Positions 43,039 to 51,879 of a DNA stretch of 64,000 bases are shown here, one piece after another. Origin of the DNA: Candidatus Eremiobacteraceae bacterium (GTDB lineage Bacteria; Vulcanimicrobiota; Vulcanimicrobiia; Eremiobacterales; Eremiobacteraceae); contig DATGJI010000052.1 in assembly GCA_035295225.1 (NCBI GenBank), positions 186,001-250,000 on the forward strand. The letters are read 5' to 3'. The first letter of the stretch is position 1. Each line of letters starts with the position of its first letter. The position numbers and the translations under genes were made by a program. The notes under the pieces are model-generated. The model was not told where the DNA came from and did not search any database. It worked only from the letters and a program-made list of their open reading frames with translations.

Positions 43039-43071
43039 AATTTCGGTCATACGACCTAAAATTTCGGTCAA
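43039..43071. promoter_or_regulatory. Direct repeat, probable operator
   Basis: AATTTCGGTCA occurs at 43039 and 43060, start to start 21 bp, i.e. two helical turns on one DNA face. It lies between the divergent promoters of the winged-helix gene and the exporter operon, upstream of the latter's -35 box. Confidence 0.5.
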
Positions 43072-43092
43072 TCGGATCGCTGACGATAACGC

Positions 43093-43122
43093 TTGACAAG
43101 CTACCCGTTTGACCGCTATGAT
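43093..43122 (+). promoter_or_regulatory. Sigma-70-type promoter of the exporter operon
   Basis: TTGACA (43093-43098), 18-bp spacer, TATGAT (43117-43122); predicted start near 43129, about 40 bases before the GTG at 43171. A three-codon frame ATG AAC GAG TAG (43159-43170) ends directly at this GTG. Confidence 0.75.
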
Positions 43123-43170
43123 TACGATGTCTTAAACCACTAGGACAATGAGACAGGATATGAACGAGTA

Positions 43171-43557
43171 GTGCTCTTCCACCTGGATTCGGCAAGCGCC
43201 ATTCCGGTCTACGTCCAGCTCCGAGAGCAGGTGCTGCATGCGATCTCCCGCGGTTCGTTGCGCATCGGCGACCAACTGCCGACGGTACGCGAAGTCGCTG
43301 TGGCCCTTGCGATCAACCCAAACACGGTCAACCACGCCTACGCCGCGCTCGAACGCGAGGGCGTCCTCGTCAGCAAGCGCGGTCGCGGAACATTCATCGC
43401 GGGCGGCGGGCGGCCCGAAGACGACGCTGCGCGGATCACGCGGCTGAACGACATCGCGCGCCGCGCGCTCGGGGAAACGCGAGCGTTCGGTTTCGCACCC
43501 AAGGAACTCATCGACGCTGTGGCGCGCATCGCGCGCGAAGACCACGAAGGAGAATGA
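43171..43557 (+). CDS. GntR-family regulator, YtrA type
   Basis: 128 aa. N-terminal winged helix (IPVYVQLREQVLHAISRGSLRIGDQLPTVREVAVALAINPNTVNHAYAALEREGVLVSKRGRGTFIA) followed by only about 45 residues, too short for a ligand domain. This is the YtrA subclass, which usually represses the ABC transporter operon it heads. Starts with GTG; the only nearby SD-like bases are AGGA 13 upstream. Its stop overlaps the SPFH gene start (ATGA). Confidence 0.9.
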   Translation: MLFHLDSASAIPVYVQLREQVLHAISRGSLRIGDQLPTVREVAVALAINPNTVNHAYAALEREGVLVSKRGRGTFIAGGGRPEDDAARITRLNDIARRALGETRAFGFAPKELIDAVARIAREDHEGE

Positions 43558-44555
43558 TGGAGATGCCAATCATCACCAGCACGCCATCCGCCTCGAAGGA
43601 CGCATCGGGTCCCTCGGGCGCCGTGGCGCAAGGAACCGCATCCATCCACTTCGGCAATCCGGTATCGTGGCTCTTGGCGGGCATCATCACGCTCGCCGGC
43701 GTCATCGGCACCGCGACGATCGGCAATCCCGTCTGCGTCGTCACCGCGCTGATCGTCGCCGTCTTGCTCCTCGTCACACTGCAGATCGCAACGGTGTGGG
43801 AACGCGCGGTGGTCTTGCGGTTCGGCCACTTCCGCGCGCTCGCCGGCCCCGGCGTGTTCTTCCTTATACCTGCGGTCGACACGATCGCGGCGTGGATCGA
43901 TCAACGCGTGCAGACCAGCACATTCACCGCTGAAGAAACGCTGACCAAGGATACCGTGCCGGTCGACGTGGACGCCGTGCTCTTCTGGGTAGCGTGGGAT
44001 GCCAAGAAGGCCGCGCTTGAAGTCGCCTCCTACCGCGACGCGATCGGATGGGCGGCCCAGACCGCGCTGCGCGACATCATCGGAACCACGAACCTCTCGG
44101 ACCTCCTCAGCAATAGACAAGCCGTCGACGACAAGCTCCAGCACACCATCGACGCCCGAACCACACCGTGGGGGATCACGGTGCAGTCGGTCGAGATCCG
44201 CGATATCAAGATCCCCGACAACCTTCAGGATGCCATGTCCCGACAGGCCCAAGCAGAGCGCGAGCGCGAAGCACGCGTTATCCTCGGAGACGCCGAGCGA
44301 CAGATCGCGGCTTCCTTCATGGAAGCCGCGAAGCAATACGAAGGCAACAACGTAGCGCTGCACTTGCGGGCTATGAATATGCTCTACGAAGGCTTGAAAG
44401 AGCGAGGGGCAATGATCATCGTGCCGAGCACGGCCGTCGAGACGATGGGCCTGGGCGCGATAACGGGGTTGTCGGCTTTGAGCGGGGCGCTGCCAGGATT
44501 GACGGCAGCGAGCCCGACCGCGCCGCCTTCCCCAGCTTCAGGAGGAAACGGATGA
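43554..44555 (+). CDS. SPFH/band-7 (stomatin-like) membrane protein
   Basis: 333 aa. Two adjoining N-terminal membrane helices (VSWLLAGIITLAGVIGTATIG and VCVVTALIVAVLLLVTLQIA), then the band-7 domain (WERAVVLRFGHFRALAGPGVFFLIPAVDTIAAWIDQRVQ ... TLTKDTVPVDVDAVLFWVAWD ... LRDIIGTTNLSDLLSNRQAV ... GITVQSVEIRDIKIPDNLQDAMSRQAQAERERE) and a Gly/Ala/Pro tail. Slipins scaffold membrane microdomains. AAGGAG at 43547; the ATGs at 43557 or 43563 are better spaced than 43554. Second gene of the exporter operon. Confidence 0.9.
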   Translation: MMEMPIITSTPSASKDASGPSGAVAQGTASIHFGNPVSWLLAGIITLAGVIGTATIGNPVCVVTALIVAVLLLVTLQIATVWERAVVLRFGHFRALAGPGVFFLIPAVDTIAAWIDQRVQTSTFTAEETLTKDTVPVDVDAVLFWVAWDAKKAALEVASYRDAIGWAAQTALRDIIGTTNLSDLLSNRQAVDDKLQHTIDARTTPWGITVQSVEIRDIKIPDNLQDAMSRQAQAEREREARVILGDAERQIAASFMEAAKQYEGNNVALHLRAMNMLYEGLKERGAMIIVPSTAVETMGLGAITGLSALSGALPGLTAASPTAPPSPASGGNG

Positions 44556-45262
44556 TCGCAGCGGTTTTTCTTGCCGCGGCGGTTGCGGCTGCGGCCGCGC
44601 CGCCCGACGGCACGTACACATACGATATCGCAACCGGCGGACAGGTCTCGTCGGCTACAGTGACGATCAAGCGCGACGCTGTCGGGCTGCATGTCGACGA
44701 AAACACCTCGATCGCCAGCAAGAGCGCAACCGCGACGTTGGTTCTCGATCCCATGACCCTCGCGCCGATCTCGTACGTCGCGGCGTATAACCCCGGCTCA
44801 TCGAACCCGAGTTCCGTCGCGATCTCGTTCAACGGTCAAAGCGCGTCGGAAACCGTGGACGGGCAATCGGGTCAGCCGATCGGCATCGCGCCGCTCGTCG
44901 GCGCACCGAAGATGCTCGTGCTCGATGGCGCGTTGCTCGCGGGTTTCGTGGTATTGCCGGCGATCGCGTCGAGTTCGTCCGACAACAGCATGACGGCTAT
45001 CGTCGCCGCCAACGGCACGGCGTATCCGATCGTGATCGACCGCAAACTGAAGGCAGCGCATCCCGTCAGCGTGCCTGCCGGCGACACCTCGGTCTCCGTG
45101 ATCACGCCGACCGCGTTCACCATCTGGTATGACCCGCGAACACTGGTCATGGACGAGCTCGACGTGCCGCTGCAAGGCGTCACGGAAACGCTCCGCAAGC
45201 ACAGCGCCGCAGCCCCCACGGGCGAGAATCCGGCGGCGTTCGCCTTAGTTGGGAGGCACTAG
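44552..45262 (+). CDS. Exported protein of the exporter operon, unknown function
   Basis: 236 aa with signal peptide (MIAAVFLAAAVAAAAA). The mature part (DGTYTYDIATGGQVSSATVTIKRD ... LVLDPMTLAPISYVAAY) looks like a beta-barrel or lipocalin-like repeat of strands, similar in feel to DUF3108-type periplasmic proteins. GGAGG six bases before the ATG, which overlaps the SPFH stop (ATGA). Possibly a periplasmic lipid or substrate binder for the exporter; that is inference from position. Confidence 0.65.
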   Translation: MIAAVFLAAAVAAAAAPPDGTYTYDIATGGQVSSATVTIKRDAVGLHVDENTSIASKSATATLVLDPMTLAPISYVAAYNPGSSNPSSVAISFNGQSASETVDGQSGQPIGIAPLVGAPKMLVLDGALLAGFVVLPAIASSSSDNSMTAIVAANGTAYPIVIDRKLKAAHPVSVPAGDTSVSVITPTAFTIWYDPRTLVMDELDVPLQGVTETLRKHSAAAPTGENPAAFALVGRH

Positions 45263-46003
45263 ATGACGACCGATAGCACCGGACCCGACGCGCCGCCGCC
45301 AGTTCCCCCGGCCGCGAAGCCAAACGGCTTGGCGACGTACTTAGGCATCCTGTTCTCGCCGGGTGAATCGTTCGCCACACTCGCGCGCACGCCGATGTGG
45401 GGTTGGGCCGCTATCGTCGGCCTCATCTGCATGGTCGTTGCGACGATTGTCCAGCTGCCGGAGATCGCTAAGGTCTCCCAGGTCCAGTTCGCCCAGCAAC
45501 TTTCGCAGATGCCGGCCGATAGACAAGCAGCCGCAACAGCGACCATGGCGAGCGTTTCGCACGCAGTGCCGGTCTTCGCAGCCATCGGTTCACTGGTGGT
45601 TCCCTGGATCATCTGGCTCGTGGCCGCGGTCGTCTTCCTCATCGCCGGCGCCGCCACAAAGTCTTCGACGAAGTTCACCGACGCATGGGTGCTTGCGGTC
45701 AATTCGTTTGTCGTCGTCGCTTTGACCGCGATCATCAATGCGATCATCGTGGCCATGCGCGGTCCGGATGCGATCACCAGAGCGAGCGATGCGTACGCGA
45801 TCCCCTCTCTCGGATTGATCGCGCAGAGCCAACCAAAGTTGTTCGCTTTCCTCTACGCGTTCAACCCGCTCGCGCTCTGGTACTACGTCGTTGCAGCGAT
45901 CGGTCTGCAGATCGTCATGCGCATGAAACCGGGCGCGGCTTGGATCACTGCCGTCATCTACGCGTTGCTCGGCGCAGCCATCGCCGCGGCGTTCGCGCGA
46001 TAA
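45263..46003 (+). CDS. Yip1-domain integral membrane protein
   Basis: 246 aa. Pro-rich cytoplasmic N terminus, YLGILFSPGESFATLARTPMWGWAAIVGLICM (YIP1 start), then about five membrane helices. Bacterial Yip1 proteins have no assigned role but often accompany envelope transporters. Starts immediately after the previous stop, with GGGAGG seven bases upstream. Confidence 0.8.
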   Translation: MTTDSTGPDAPPPVPPAAKPNGLATYLGILFSPGESFATLARTPMWGWAAIVGLICMVVATIVQLPEIAKVSQVQFAQQLSQMPADRQAAATATMASVSHAVPVFAAIGSLVVPWIIWLVAAVVFLIAGAATKSSTKFTDAWVLAVNSFVVVALTAIINAIIVAMRGPDAITRASDAYAIPSLGLIAQSQPKLFAFLYAFNPLALWYYVVAAIGLQIVMRMKPGAAWITAVIYALLGAAIAAAFAR

Positions 46004-46021
46004 GGAGATAGCGGCCAACAG

Positions 46022-47386
46022 ATGATCGCGACCTGGTTCGCAGCCGCCGTCGCTTCCGCGATCGTGGCGACGCCTTCGCCTGCTGCACCTGCGGCGCAGC
46101 CGATGACACTGGATCAGGCGATCTCGTTTGCGATGTCGCACGACGCGACGGTGCTGGCAGCGCGTTCCGCATATGCGGCTGCGGGTGCGCAGCTCGCAGC
46201 CAATCGCGCCGCCGGCCTCTTGAACGTCAACGGCCAGGCACAATCGATCTTGAATCGGCAAAGCTCGAGCAACGCGGGCGCGTTCGCGCAATTCGGGCTC
46301 TCGCCCAGCCCGAATTTCTCGCAGAACACGGCGCAGCTCACCGCCTCGCAAAACGTCTTCGATCTCACCACGACGCTGCAGGCCAAAGAGGCGCAGCGCG
46401 CCTACGACGCTGCCGACCGCGATCTGCGGCGCGCAAAGTCGCAAGCGACGCTCGATGTCATGACGGCTTTTTATGGCTTGGCCGAGGACGCCCAGCTTGT
46501 CACGCTCTCGTTGGCGGACCTGAAGTATCAGCAGGCGCTCGTCCAGATCGCGCAGATCAACTATCAGACGGGTAAAGTCGCCGGCATCGACGTCTTGAAG
46601 GCGCGCATCCAGTCGACGACCAGCGAGGAGCACTCGTCGTCGTCTGAAGCGGACCTCGAAGATGCTCGCCAAAACTTGGCGCAGCTGATCGGCGCACCCG
46701 CCGATCAGACATTTGCCTTACCGGACTCGATACCGGTACCTGCCCCGCCCGCCGGCGATAAGGCGTCGCTGACCGCGCTTGCTTTGCGCGATCGACCCGA
46801 CTTGCTCGCAGCCTCCGATGCGTTGGATGAGGCGCTTGTCCTCCGATCGCTCGTCGATGCCTCGGATCGGCCGATCGTGAACCTGACCGGCGGTTGGGGA
46901 AACCAGGTCTCTCCGACCAGCAACGCCGCGACGCTTGCCGCATGCAACAATCCGAGCCACCCGCTCGGCGTGCCGTGTGCGTTGGGCGCGTCGCATTTCT
47001 ATAGCGTGTCGTTGACGTCGACGTGGACGCTGCCGGTGCTCGATTGGGGCGCGAAGCACGCGGCGCGCCAGAGCGCTTCGACCGCGGCGGACGAGAAGCG
47101 CGCGGCCTATGAAGCCGCGCAGCGTCAAGCCGCGATCGACGTCGATCAGGCTTTTCGACGGCTCGCTGTCAACAAGCAGAATCTCGATCTGGCGACTGCG
47201 AACGACCAACTCGCAAAACGCAGCGCGGATGTCTCGCAAGTCCAATACCGCACCGGTCTCATCAGCCAGATCGACGTGCAGTCGGCCGAGCAGACGTATC
47301 TTCAAACAGCCAAAGATCTGCTCGACGCGCAAGTCGGGTACGTGTTGTCTGTTGCAAAGCTCAAACTTGCGGTTGGTGATTTGTGA
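46022..47386 (+). CDS. TolC-family outer-membrane efflux protein
   Basis: 454 aa. Signal-like N terminus (TWFAAAVASAIVATPSPAAPA), then the two OEP repeats: MTLDQAISFAMSHDATVLAARSAYAAAGAQLAANRAAGLLNV ... NVFDLTTTLQAKEAQRAYDAADRDLRRAKSQATLDV, and TWTLPVLDWGAKHAARQSAST ... QYRTGLISQIDVQSAEQTYLQTAKDLLDAQVGYVLSVAKLKLAVG. Forms the outer-membrane channel of the tripartite exporter. Confidence 0.93.
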   Translation: MIATWFAAAVASAIVATPSPAAPAAQPMTLDQAISFAMSHDATVLAARSAYAAAGAQLAANRAAGLLNVNGQAQSILNRQSSSNAGAFAQFGLSPSPNFSQNTAQLTASQNVFDLTTTLQAKEAQRAYDAADRDLRRAKSQATLDVMTAFYGLAEDAQLVTLSLADLKYQQALVQIAQINYQTGKVAGIDVLKARIQSTTSEEHSSSSEADLEDARQNLAQLIGAPADQTFALPDSIPVPAPPAGDKASLTALALRDRPDLLAASDALDEALVLRSLVDASDRPIVNLTGGWGNQVSPTSNAATLAACNNPSHPLGVPCALGASHFYSVSLTSTWTLPVLDWGAKHAARQSASTAADEKRAAYEAAQRQAAIDVDQAFRRLAVNKQNLDLATANDQLAKRSADVSQVQYRTGLISQIDVQSAEQTYLQTAKDLLDAQVGYVLSVAKLKLAVGDL

Positions 47387-47397
47387 TGAATCTCGTC

Positions 47398-47445
47398 GTA
47401 GGGCACGCATCGCTTGCCCAGGCGGACCATAAAGGTCCGCCCTAC
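47398..47445. repeat. Family-A palindrome inside the exporter operon
   Basis: GTAGGGCACGCATCGCTTGCCC, AG, then GCGGACC ATAAA GGTCCGCCCTAC. The first hairpin has a diverged core (GGGCA/TGCCC). It lies between the tolC-like stop and the adaptor start, with the adaptor's AAGGAG eight bases after it, so it may modulate readthrough or mRNA stability. Confidence 0.82.
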
Positions 47446-47464
47446 ATTGGTCAAGGAGAACGCG

Positions 47465-49030
47465 TTGCGGAATAGACCCAAGTGGCTCATACCCGTCATC
47501 GTGGTCGCGGGCGTGCTATTGCTCGTCATCCTCGGCACGGTCACGCGCCACGGCGGCGGCGGCGTGGACGTCACCACGATCGTCGTTTCTCCGTCGAACA
47601 TGGTCGTGAAGCTGCCTGAAAACGGCGTCGTGGATCTGCCGCAGACAGCCACGATCGCGGCGCAGAGCGCAGGCACGGTCGTACGGATCATCGCACACGA
47701 AGGCCAGCACGTCTCGCAAGGCGCGTTATTGATGCTGCTCGACGATCGGCAGGCGGCGGCGAAGGTGGCTGCCGATCAGGCGCAAGCCGCGCAAGCGCGC
47801 GCCACGCTGGATAAGGCGCAACAGGCGGAGCAGACGTCAGGCGATACGAGCATTCAGACCGTCGCCGGCGCAGAACAGACGCTGTTGCAGGCGCAGGCCA
47901 GACTGCAAGCCGACATCAACAGCAAGCGCGAAGGCCAATTATCGGGCGCGGTCGCGGGATCCGCCGGACTCGGCGTGAGCGGTGAGTCAGAGCTCATCCA
48001 ACAGCAGCAGCTGCTGCAGGCCGCCACGACCAATCTCGAGACAGCACGCGAAACGTACGCATCGGACCAAGCATTGTATAAGATCGACGCCGTATCGCGG
48101 CAAGTGCTCGACCGCGATCGCGTGGCCTACGAGCAAGCGCAGACGGCAGCGGTCGCCGCGCAGCAGCAATACGACCTCGTCAAGCGGCAACTTTCCGATA
48201 ACGCATCCCAATTCGAAAGCACGATCGAGGCCGATCGGCAGGCCGTGGCGAGCGCGCAAGCTGGCGTGCGCCAAGCGCGGGTGCAGGCCGGCAGCGATAA
48301 GACGATCGATGTCCGTTCGGGTCAAGCCGGGCTCGACTCCGCGAACGCACAGCTCGTCATAGACCAAGCCGAACTCGATGCCACGCGCGTGTGCGCGCCG
48401 TTCGACGGCGTCGTGCAGTCCGTCGGCACGGTGCAGTCGTCGCAGGGAACCGGACTCGTGGATCTCGCCGTCGGCGATGCCGTGCAGCCGGGCCAGACGC
48501 TGTTCACGTTTGCCGGCAGCGGTCCCATGGTCGTGAAGGCGCAAGTGGACGAGCAAGATATCATCAACGTCAAGCTTGGCCAACATGCATTCATCAGCGG
48601 CGCGGACTTCCCGGGCGAAACGCTCGTCGGCACCGTCACGCGAATCGCGCCCGTCGTCGTGGCGCAGAGCCAGGCCGGCAACGCAGCCAAGAACGTGGAG
48701 ACCACGATCTCGCTGGGCCGTTCGTACGATTTCTTGCGCGACGGCATGTCGGCGGACGTCGACATCGTGACCGGCAAAGCATCGAACGCGCTTACGGTGC
48801 CGCAGGTCGCGGTGATCGACGACGGCTCGAAGCATTACGTCTACGTGATCAAGTCCGGCACGGCGCACAAAACGTACGTGACCGAAGGCATCAAGAACGA
48901 CACCGACGTGGTGATTCTGAGCGGCTTGGCAAAAGGCGACGTCGTAGCGACGACGGGCGTGAAGGACCTCAAAGACGGCGCACGCGTCAACGCCACGGCC
49001 GCAACGCCGGCGCCTACATCGAGCAGCTGA
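47465..49030 (+). CDS. Periplasmic adaptor (HlyD/MacA-type membrane fusion protein)
   Basis: 521 aa. Membrane anchor (WLIPVIVVAGVLLLVILGTV), biotinyl-lipoyl-like half (LPQTATIAAQSAGTVVRIIAHEGQHVSQGALLMLLDD), a long coiled-coil hairpin of about 200 residues, then the second lipoyl half and beta barrel (RVCAPFDGVVQSVGTVQSS ... MVVKAQVDEQDIINVKLGQHAFISGADFPGETLVGTVTRIAP). TTG start chosen from AAGGAG six bases upstream; an ATG at 47414 lies inside the repeat and would translate it. Joins the inner-membrane permeases to the TolC-like channel. Confidence 0.92.
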   Translation: MRNRPKWLIPVIVVAGVLLLVILGTVTRHGGGGVDVTTIVVSPSNMVVKLPENGVVDLPQTATIAAQSAGTVVRIIAHEGQHVSQGALLMLLDDRQAAAKVAADQAQAAQARATLDKAQQAEQTSGDTSIQTVAGAEQTLLQAQARLQADINSKREGQLSGAVAGSAGLGVSGESELIQQQQLLQAATTNLETARETYASDQALYKIDAVSRQVLDRDRVAYEQAQTAAVAAQQQYDLVKRQLSDNASQFESTIEADRQAVASAQAGVRQARVQAGSDKTIDVRSGQAGLDSANAQLVIDQAELDATRVCAPFDGVVQSVGTVQSSQGTGLVDLAVGDAVQPGQTLFTFAGSGPMVVKAQVDEQDIINVKLGQHAFISGADFPGETLVGTVTRIAPVVVAQSQAGNAAKNVETTISLGRSYDFLRDGMSADVDIVTGKASNALTVPQVAVIDDGSKHYVYVIKSGTAHKTYVTEGIKNDTDVVILSGLAKGDVVATTGVKDLKDGARVNATAATPAPTSSS

Positions 49031-49491
49031 TGTCGACGACCGAATTGGTCGGGAGCATACTCGAGGTCATCGCCTTCGCGGCGGCGGCGGATGCGATCAG
49101 AGTCACCGTCATGGCGTATCCGACGCTCCCCGAGAGAGTTCCGATCCATTTCGGACTGACCGGAAAGCCAAACGCGTGGGGACCGCGCCAATTCGTGTTC
49201 CTCGTGCCGGCGATCGCCGTCGTGATGTTCATCGCCGCAAGCGTCACAAACCCGATCTTCGGTTTTGTGCTCGTGAGCAAGACCGGCGCGGTTTTCCAAC
49301 CGCCGATTCCGATGCCGTGCGGCGTCTTTGCGATGACGCTCGTCTTGTTCGACGCGATCCAGCACGGGATGCTGCAGAGCGCGCGCACCGGCAGCTGCTT
49401 GAATATGCGCACCGTGCTGCCGTTCGTGGTCCTGCTCATCGCGTTCGTCATCGGGGCCACGGCCTTCGCGATCTCGAGAACTCCCCGGTGA
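49030..49491 (+). CDS. DUF1648-domain membrane protein
   Basis: 153 aa with four hydrophobic segments. The motif YPTLPERVPIHFGLTGKPNAWGPRQFVFLVPAIAV is the DUF1648 signature also found in SdpI-type immunity proteins. ATG overlaps the adaptor stop (TGATG) and its own stop overlaps the next gene (GTGA), so it is a true operon member. Role in export unknown. Confidence 0.85.
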   Translation: MSTTELVGSILEVIAFAAAADAIRVTVMAYPTLPERVPIHFGLTGKPNAWGPRQFVFLVPAIAVVMFIAASVTNPIFGFVLVSKTGAVFQPPIPMPCGVFAMTLVLFDAIQHGMLQSARTGSCLNMRTVLPFVVLLIAFVIGATAFAISRTPR

Positions 49492-50678
49492 AGCTTTTCG
49501 AGTTCTTCCTGGCAGCGCTCGACACGCTCTGGGCCAACCGCATGCGGACCGGCTTGACCATGGTGGGCATCGTCATCGGCACGTCCGCGGTGATCTGCAT
49601 CTTCGCGATCGGCCAGAGCGCGTCGTCGTCGATCGCGGGTTTGGTTCAGCTCACCGGCGATCGCGGCACGATCATCTTCCCGAACACGAGCACCACGCAG
49701 GTCGCGGAGCCGTTCGCGTGGTCGGACGTCCGGACGATCCGCGACGCATGCACGCGCTGCCTCAAAGTTTTTCCCTCATACAATGCCGTGTATTTCATGG
49801 AGATCGCGCATAAACAGGCTCCCGTGCGCCTCGTCTCGCGCAGCGATTACATCAAAGATTCCCTCCCGATGGCCGAAGGCCGGCATTTCGACGCCGACGA
49901 CGTCGACGGCGCGCGCTCGGTCTGCCAGCTCACGTACGAGACAGCGCAAAAACTCTTTCCACACCAGTCCGCGCTCGGCCAAGTCGTGCGAGTCGCCGAT
50001 CATCGGTTCACCGTCATCGGCGTCTTCGCGCCGATCAGTCTTGGATTGCTCGGCGCGCAGCAAGGCGACGTCGTGCTCATCCCGTACACGACGTATCACC
50101 GGCTCGCGGGCACCGCGATCGGAGTCTTGCAGGTCTATCCGATTCCAGGCGCCACCTCGGCGCAGGTCACGGACGAAGTGGAATCGATCTTGCAACGCAC
50201 GCATGGCACGCGCGCGAAATACACCGGCATCGATTCCTCGCAGCAGGAATCGGCGTTCTTGAACATCATCGGCTTCGTCTCGGTCGCGATATCAGCGATC
50301 GGCGGCATCGCCCTGCTCGTGGGCGGCATCGGCGTGATGAACATGATGCTCGTCTCGGTGAACGAACGAACGCGCGAGATCGGGATTCGCAAGGCCATCG
50401 GCGCTTCGACGCGCGACATACTCGTCCAATTCCTCATCGAAGCGGCCGCCATCACGCTGCTCGGCGGTGCGATAGGCACGCTTCTTGGCGGTCTGGCCGG
50501 CGCGGGCGCGAGCACGCTTCTCATCACCAAACTTTCGGGTAGCGCGGGCAGCGTGGCGTGGGTGCCGATCATCACGATTTCGCTCGGTTTTTCCATTCTC
50601 GTCGGCGTCTTCTTCGGTACGTATCCGGCGCTGCGAGCGTCGCGGCTTTCGCCGATCGATTGTCTGCGCCATGAATAA
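49488..50678 (+). CDS. MacB-type ABC permease 1
   Basis: 396 aa: N-terminal helix (RMRTGLTMVGIVIGTSAVICIFAIGQSA), a large MacB_PCD periplasmic domain with three Cys (DACTRC, SVCQLTY), then three C-terminal helices of the FtsX domain (GFVSVAISAIGGIALLVGGIGVMNMMLVSVNERTREIGIRKAIGAS). No ATPase domain of its own. GTG start overlapping the preceding stop. Probably forms a heterodimer with the next gene product. Confidence 0.92.
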   Translation: MKLFEFFLAALDTLWANRMRTGLTMVGIVIGTSAVICIFAIGQSASSSIAGLVQLTGDRGTIIFPNTSTTQVAEPFAWSDVRTIRDACTRCLKVFPSYNAVYFMEIAHKQAPVRLVSRSDYIKDSLPMAEGRHFDADDVDGARSVCQLTYETAQKLFPHQSALGQVVRVADHRFTVIGVFAPISLGLLGAQQGDVVLIPYTTYHRLAGTAIGVLQVYPIPGATSAQVTDEVESILQRTHGTRAKYTGIDSSQQESAFLNIIGFVSVAISAIGGIALLVGGIGVMNMMLVSVNERTREIGIRKAIGASTRDILVQFLIEAAAITLLGGAIGTLLGGLAGAGASTLLITKLSGSAGSVAWVPIITISLGFSILVGVFFGTYPALRASRLSPIDCLRHE

Positions 50679-51879
50679 GCTTCGCGAATTTCTGGTCGAG
50701 GCGCTGGCGGTTCTCTGGAGCAACCGCCTGCGCTCGCTTTTGACCATGCTCGGCCTAATCATCGGCGTCGGCTCCGTCATCACGACGCTGGCGGTCGGCG
50801 ATTCCATGAATCGCTCCGTCAAGAATCTGCTGTCGCCGTTCTCTCAAGCCGCGAGTTTCGTCTCGCCGAAAGAGGACCAGCCGGATCCCCAGAGCGCCGC
50901 GATCCGATACGAAGACGCACAACGCATCGCGCCGCACGTCGCCGACGCAAGCGCCGTCTACCCGGTCATTGAGATCGTGACGACGACCGAAGTGCGGCAC
51001 ACGGAGAAGACGCTCGTCGTGGACACCGACGGCGCGGGCGTCGGCTTCGATCAGACGCCGCTGGCCGAGGGACGGCGCTTCACCGTCGACGACGTCACCG
51101 CTCACCGCCATGTCGCGATTCTCTCTGACCAGGCGCGCCAGGAGCTCTTTCCCGACGCCGGCCCGGTCAGCGGGCGAACGGTGCGGCTTGCCGGGATCTA
51201 TTACACGGTCGTCGCAGTTCAGCAAAAGCCGTTGAACGGCGGCGCGCTCGGCAACTCGTCCGACGCTATCACGGTCACCGTTCCTTATTCGCTCATCCCC
51301 GAGCTCGGCTACACGTACGTCGACGGCCTCGCGATTGTAGCGCGCGATCAGGACAAGGTGGCGCAGGTCGGCGACGAAGCGATCGCTGCGCTGCAGAAGA
51401 TCCACGGTGTGAGGGCGCAGTACGACTCACAAGACCTGAAGTCGGTCAACGACATCATCAACAAGACGTTCACCGTGTTGACGCTGGTCGTCGGCGTCGT
51501 CGCCGGGATCTCGCTGCTCGTCGGCGGCGTCGGCATCATGAACATCATGCTCGTGTCGGTCAGCGAACGCACCCGCGAGATCGGCATTCGCAAGGCCATC
51601 GGCGCGTCGCGGCGCGATATCGCGGTGCAATTCCTCGCGGAGGCGCTGCTGCTCTGCTGTATCGGCGGCCTGATCGGGCTTGTCTTCGGCGTCGGCGTCG
51701 CGGAGATCGTCATCCACCTCGCGATCGCAAAAGTCGTGGGCACCATCGTTTCGTTCGCCTGGTTCCCGATCGTCACCATCGCGATCGCGTTCTCGGCAGG
51801 CGTGGGGCTGATCTTCGGGATCTATCCCGCCGTCCGCGCGTCCTATCTCAATCCGATCGACTGTCTGCGCTATGAGTGA
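50671..51879 (+). CDS. MacB-type ABC permease 2
   Basis: 402 aa, same layout as permease 1: FLVEALAVLWSNRLRSLLTMLGLIIGVGSVITTLAVGDS, a periplasmic domain of about 200 residues, then FTVLTLVVGVVAGISLLVGGVGIMNIMLVSVSERTREIGIRKAIGASRRDI and two more helices. The start overlaps permease 1 by eight bases. Both share the C-terminal LxPIDCLRxE ending, evidence of duplication. Confidence 0.92.
   Translation: MNKLREFLVEALAVLWSNRLRSLLTMLGLIIGVGSVITTLAVGDSMNRSVKNLLSPFSQAASFVSPKEDQPDPQSAAIRYEDAQRIAPHVADASAVYPVIEIVTTTEVRHTEKTLVVDTDGAGVGFDQTPLAEGRRFTVDDVTAHRHVAILSDQARQELFPDAGPVSGRTVRLAGIYYTVVAVQQKPLNGGALGNSSDAITVTVPYSLIPELGYTYVDGLAIVARDQDKVAQVGDEAIAALQKIHGVRAQYDSQDLKSVNDIINKTFTVLTLVVGVVAGISLLVGGVGIMNIMLVSVSERTREIGIRKAIGASRRDIAVQFLAEALLLCCIGGLIGLVFGVGVAEIVIHLAIAKVVGTIVSFAWFPIVTIAIAFSAGVGLIFGIYPAVRASYLNPIDCLRYE

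Noticed and set aside
47414-47464. Adaptor protein starting at ATG 47414
   Set aside because: That start lies inside a family-A repeat and adds its translated sequence; the TTG at 47465 has a well-placed AAGGAG.
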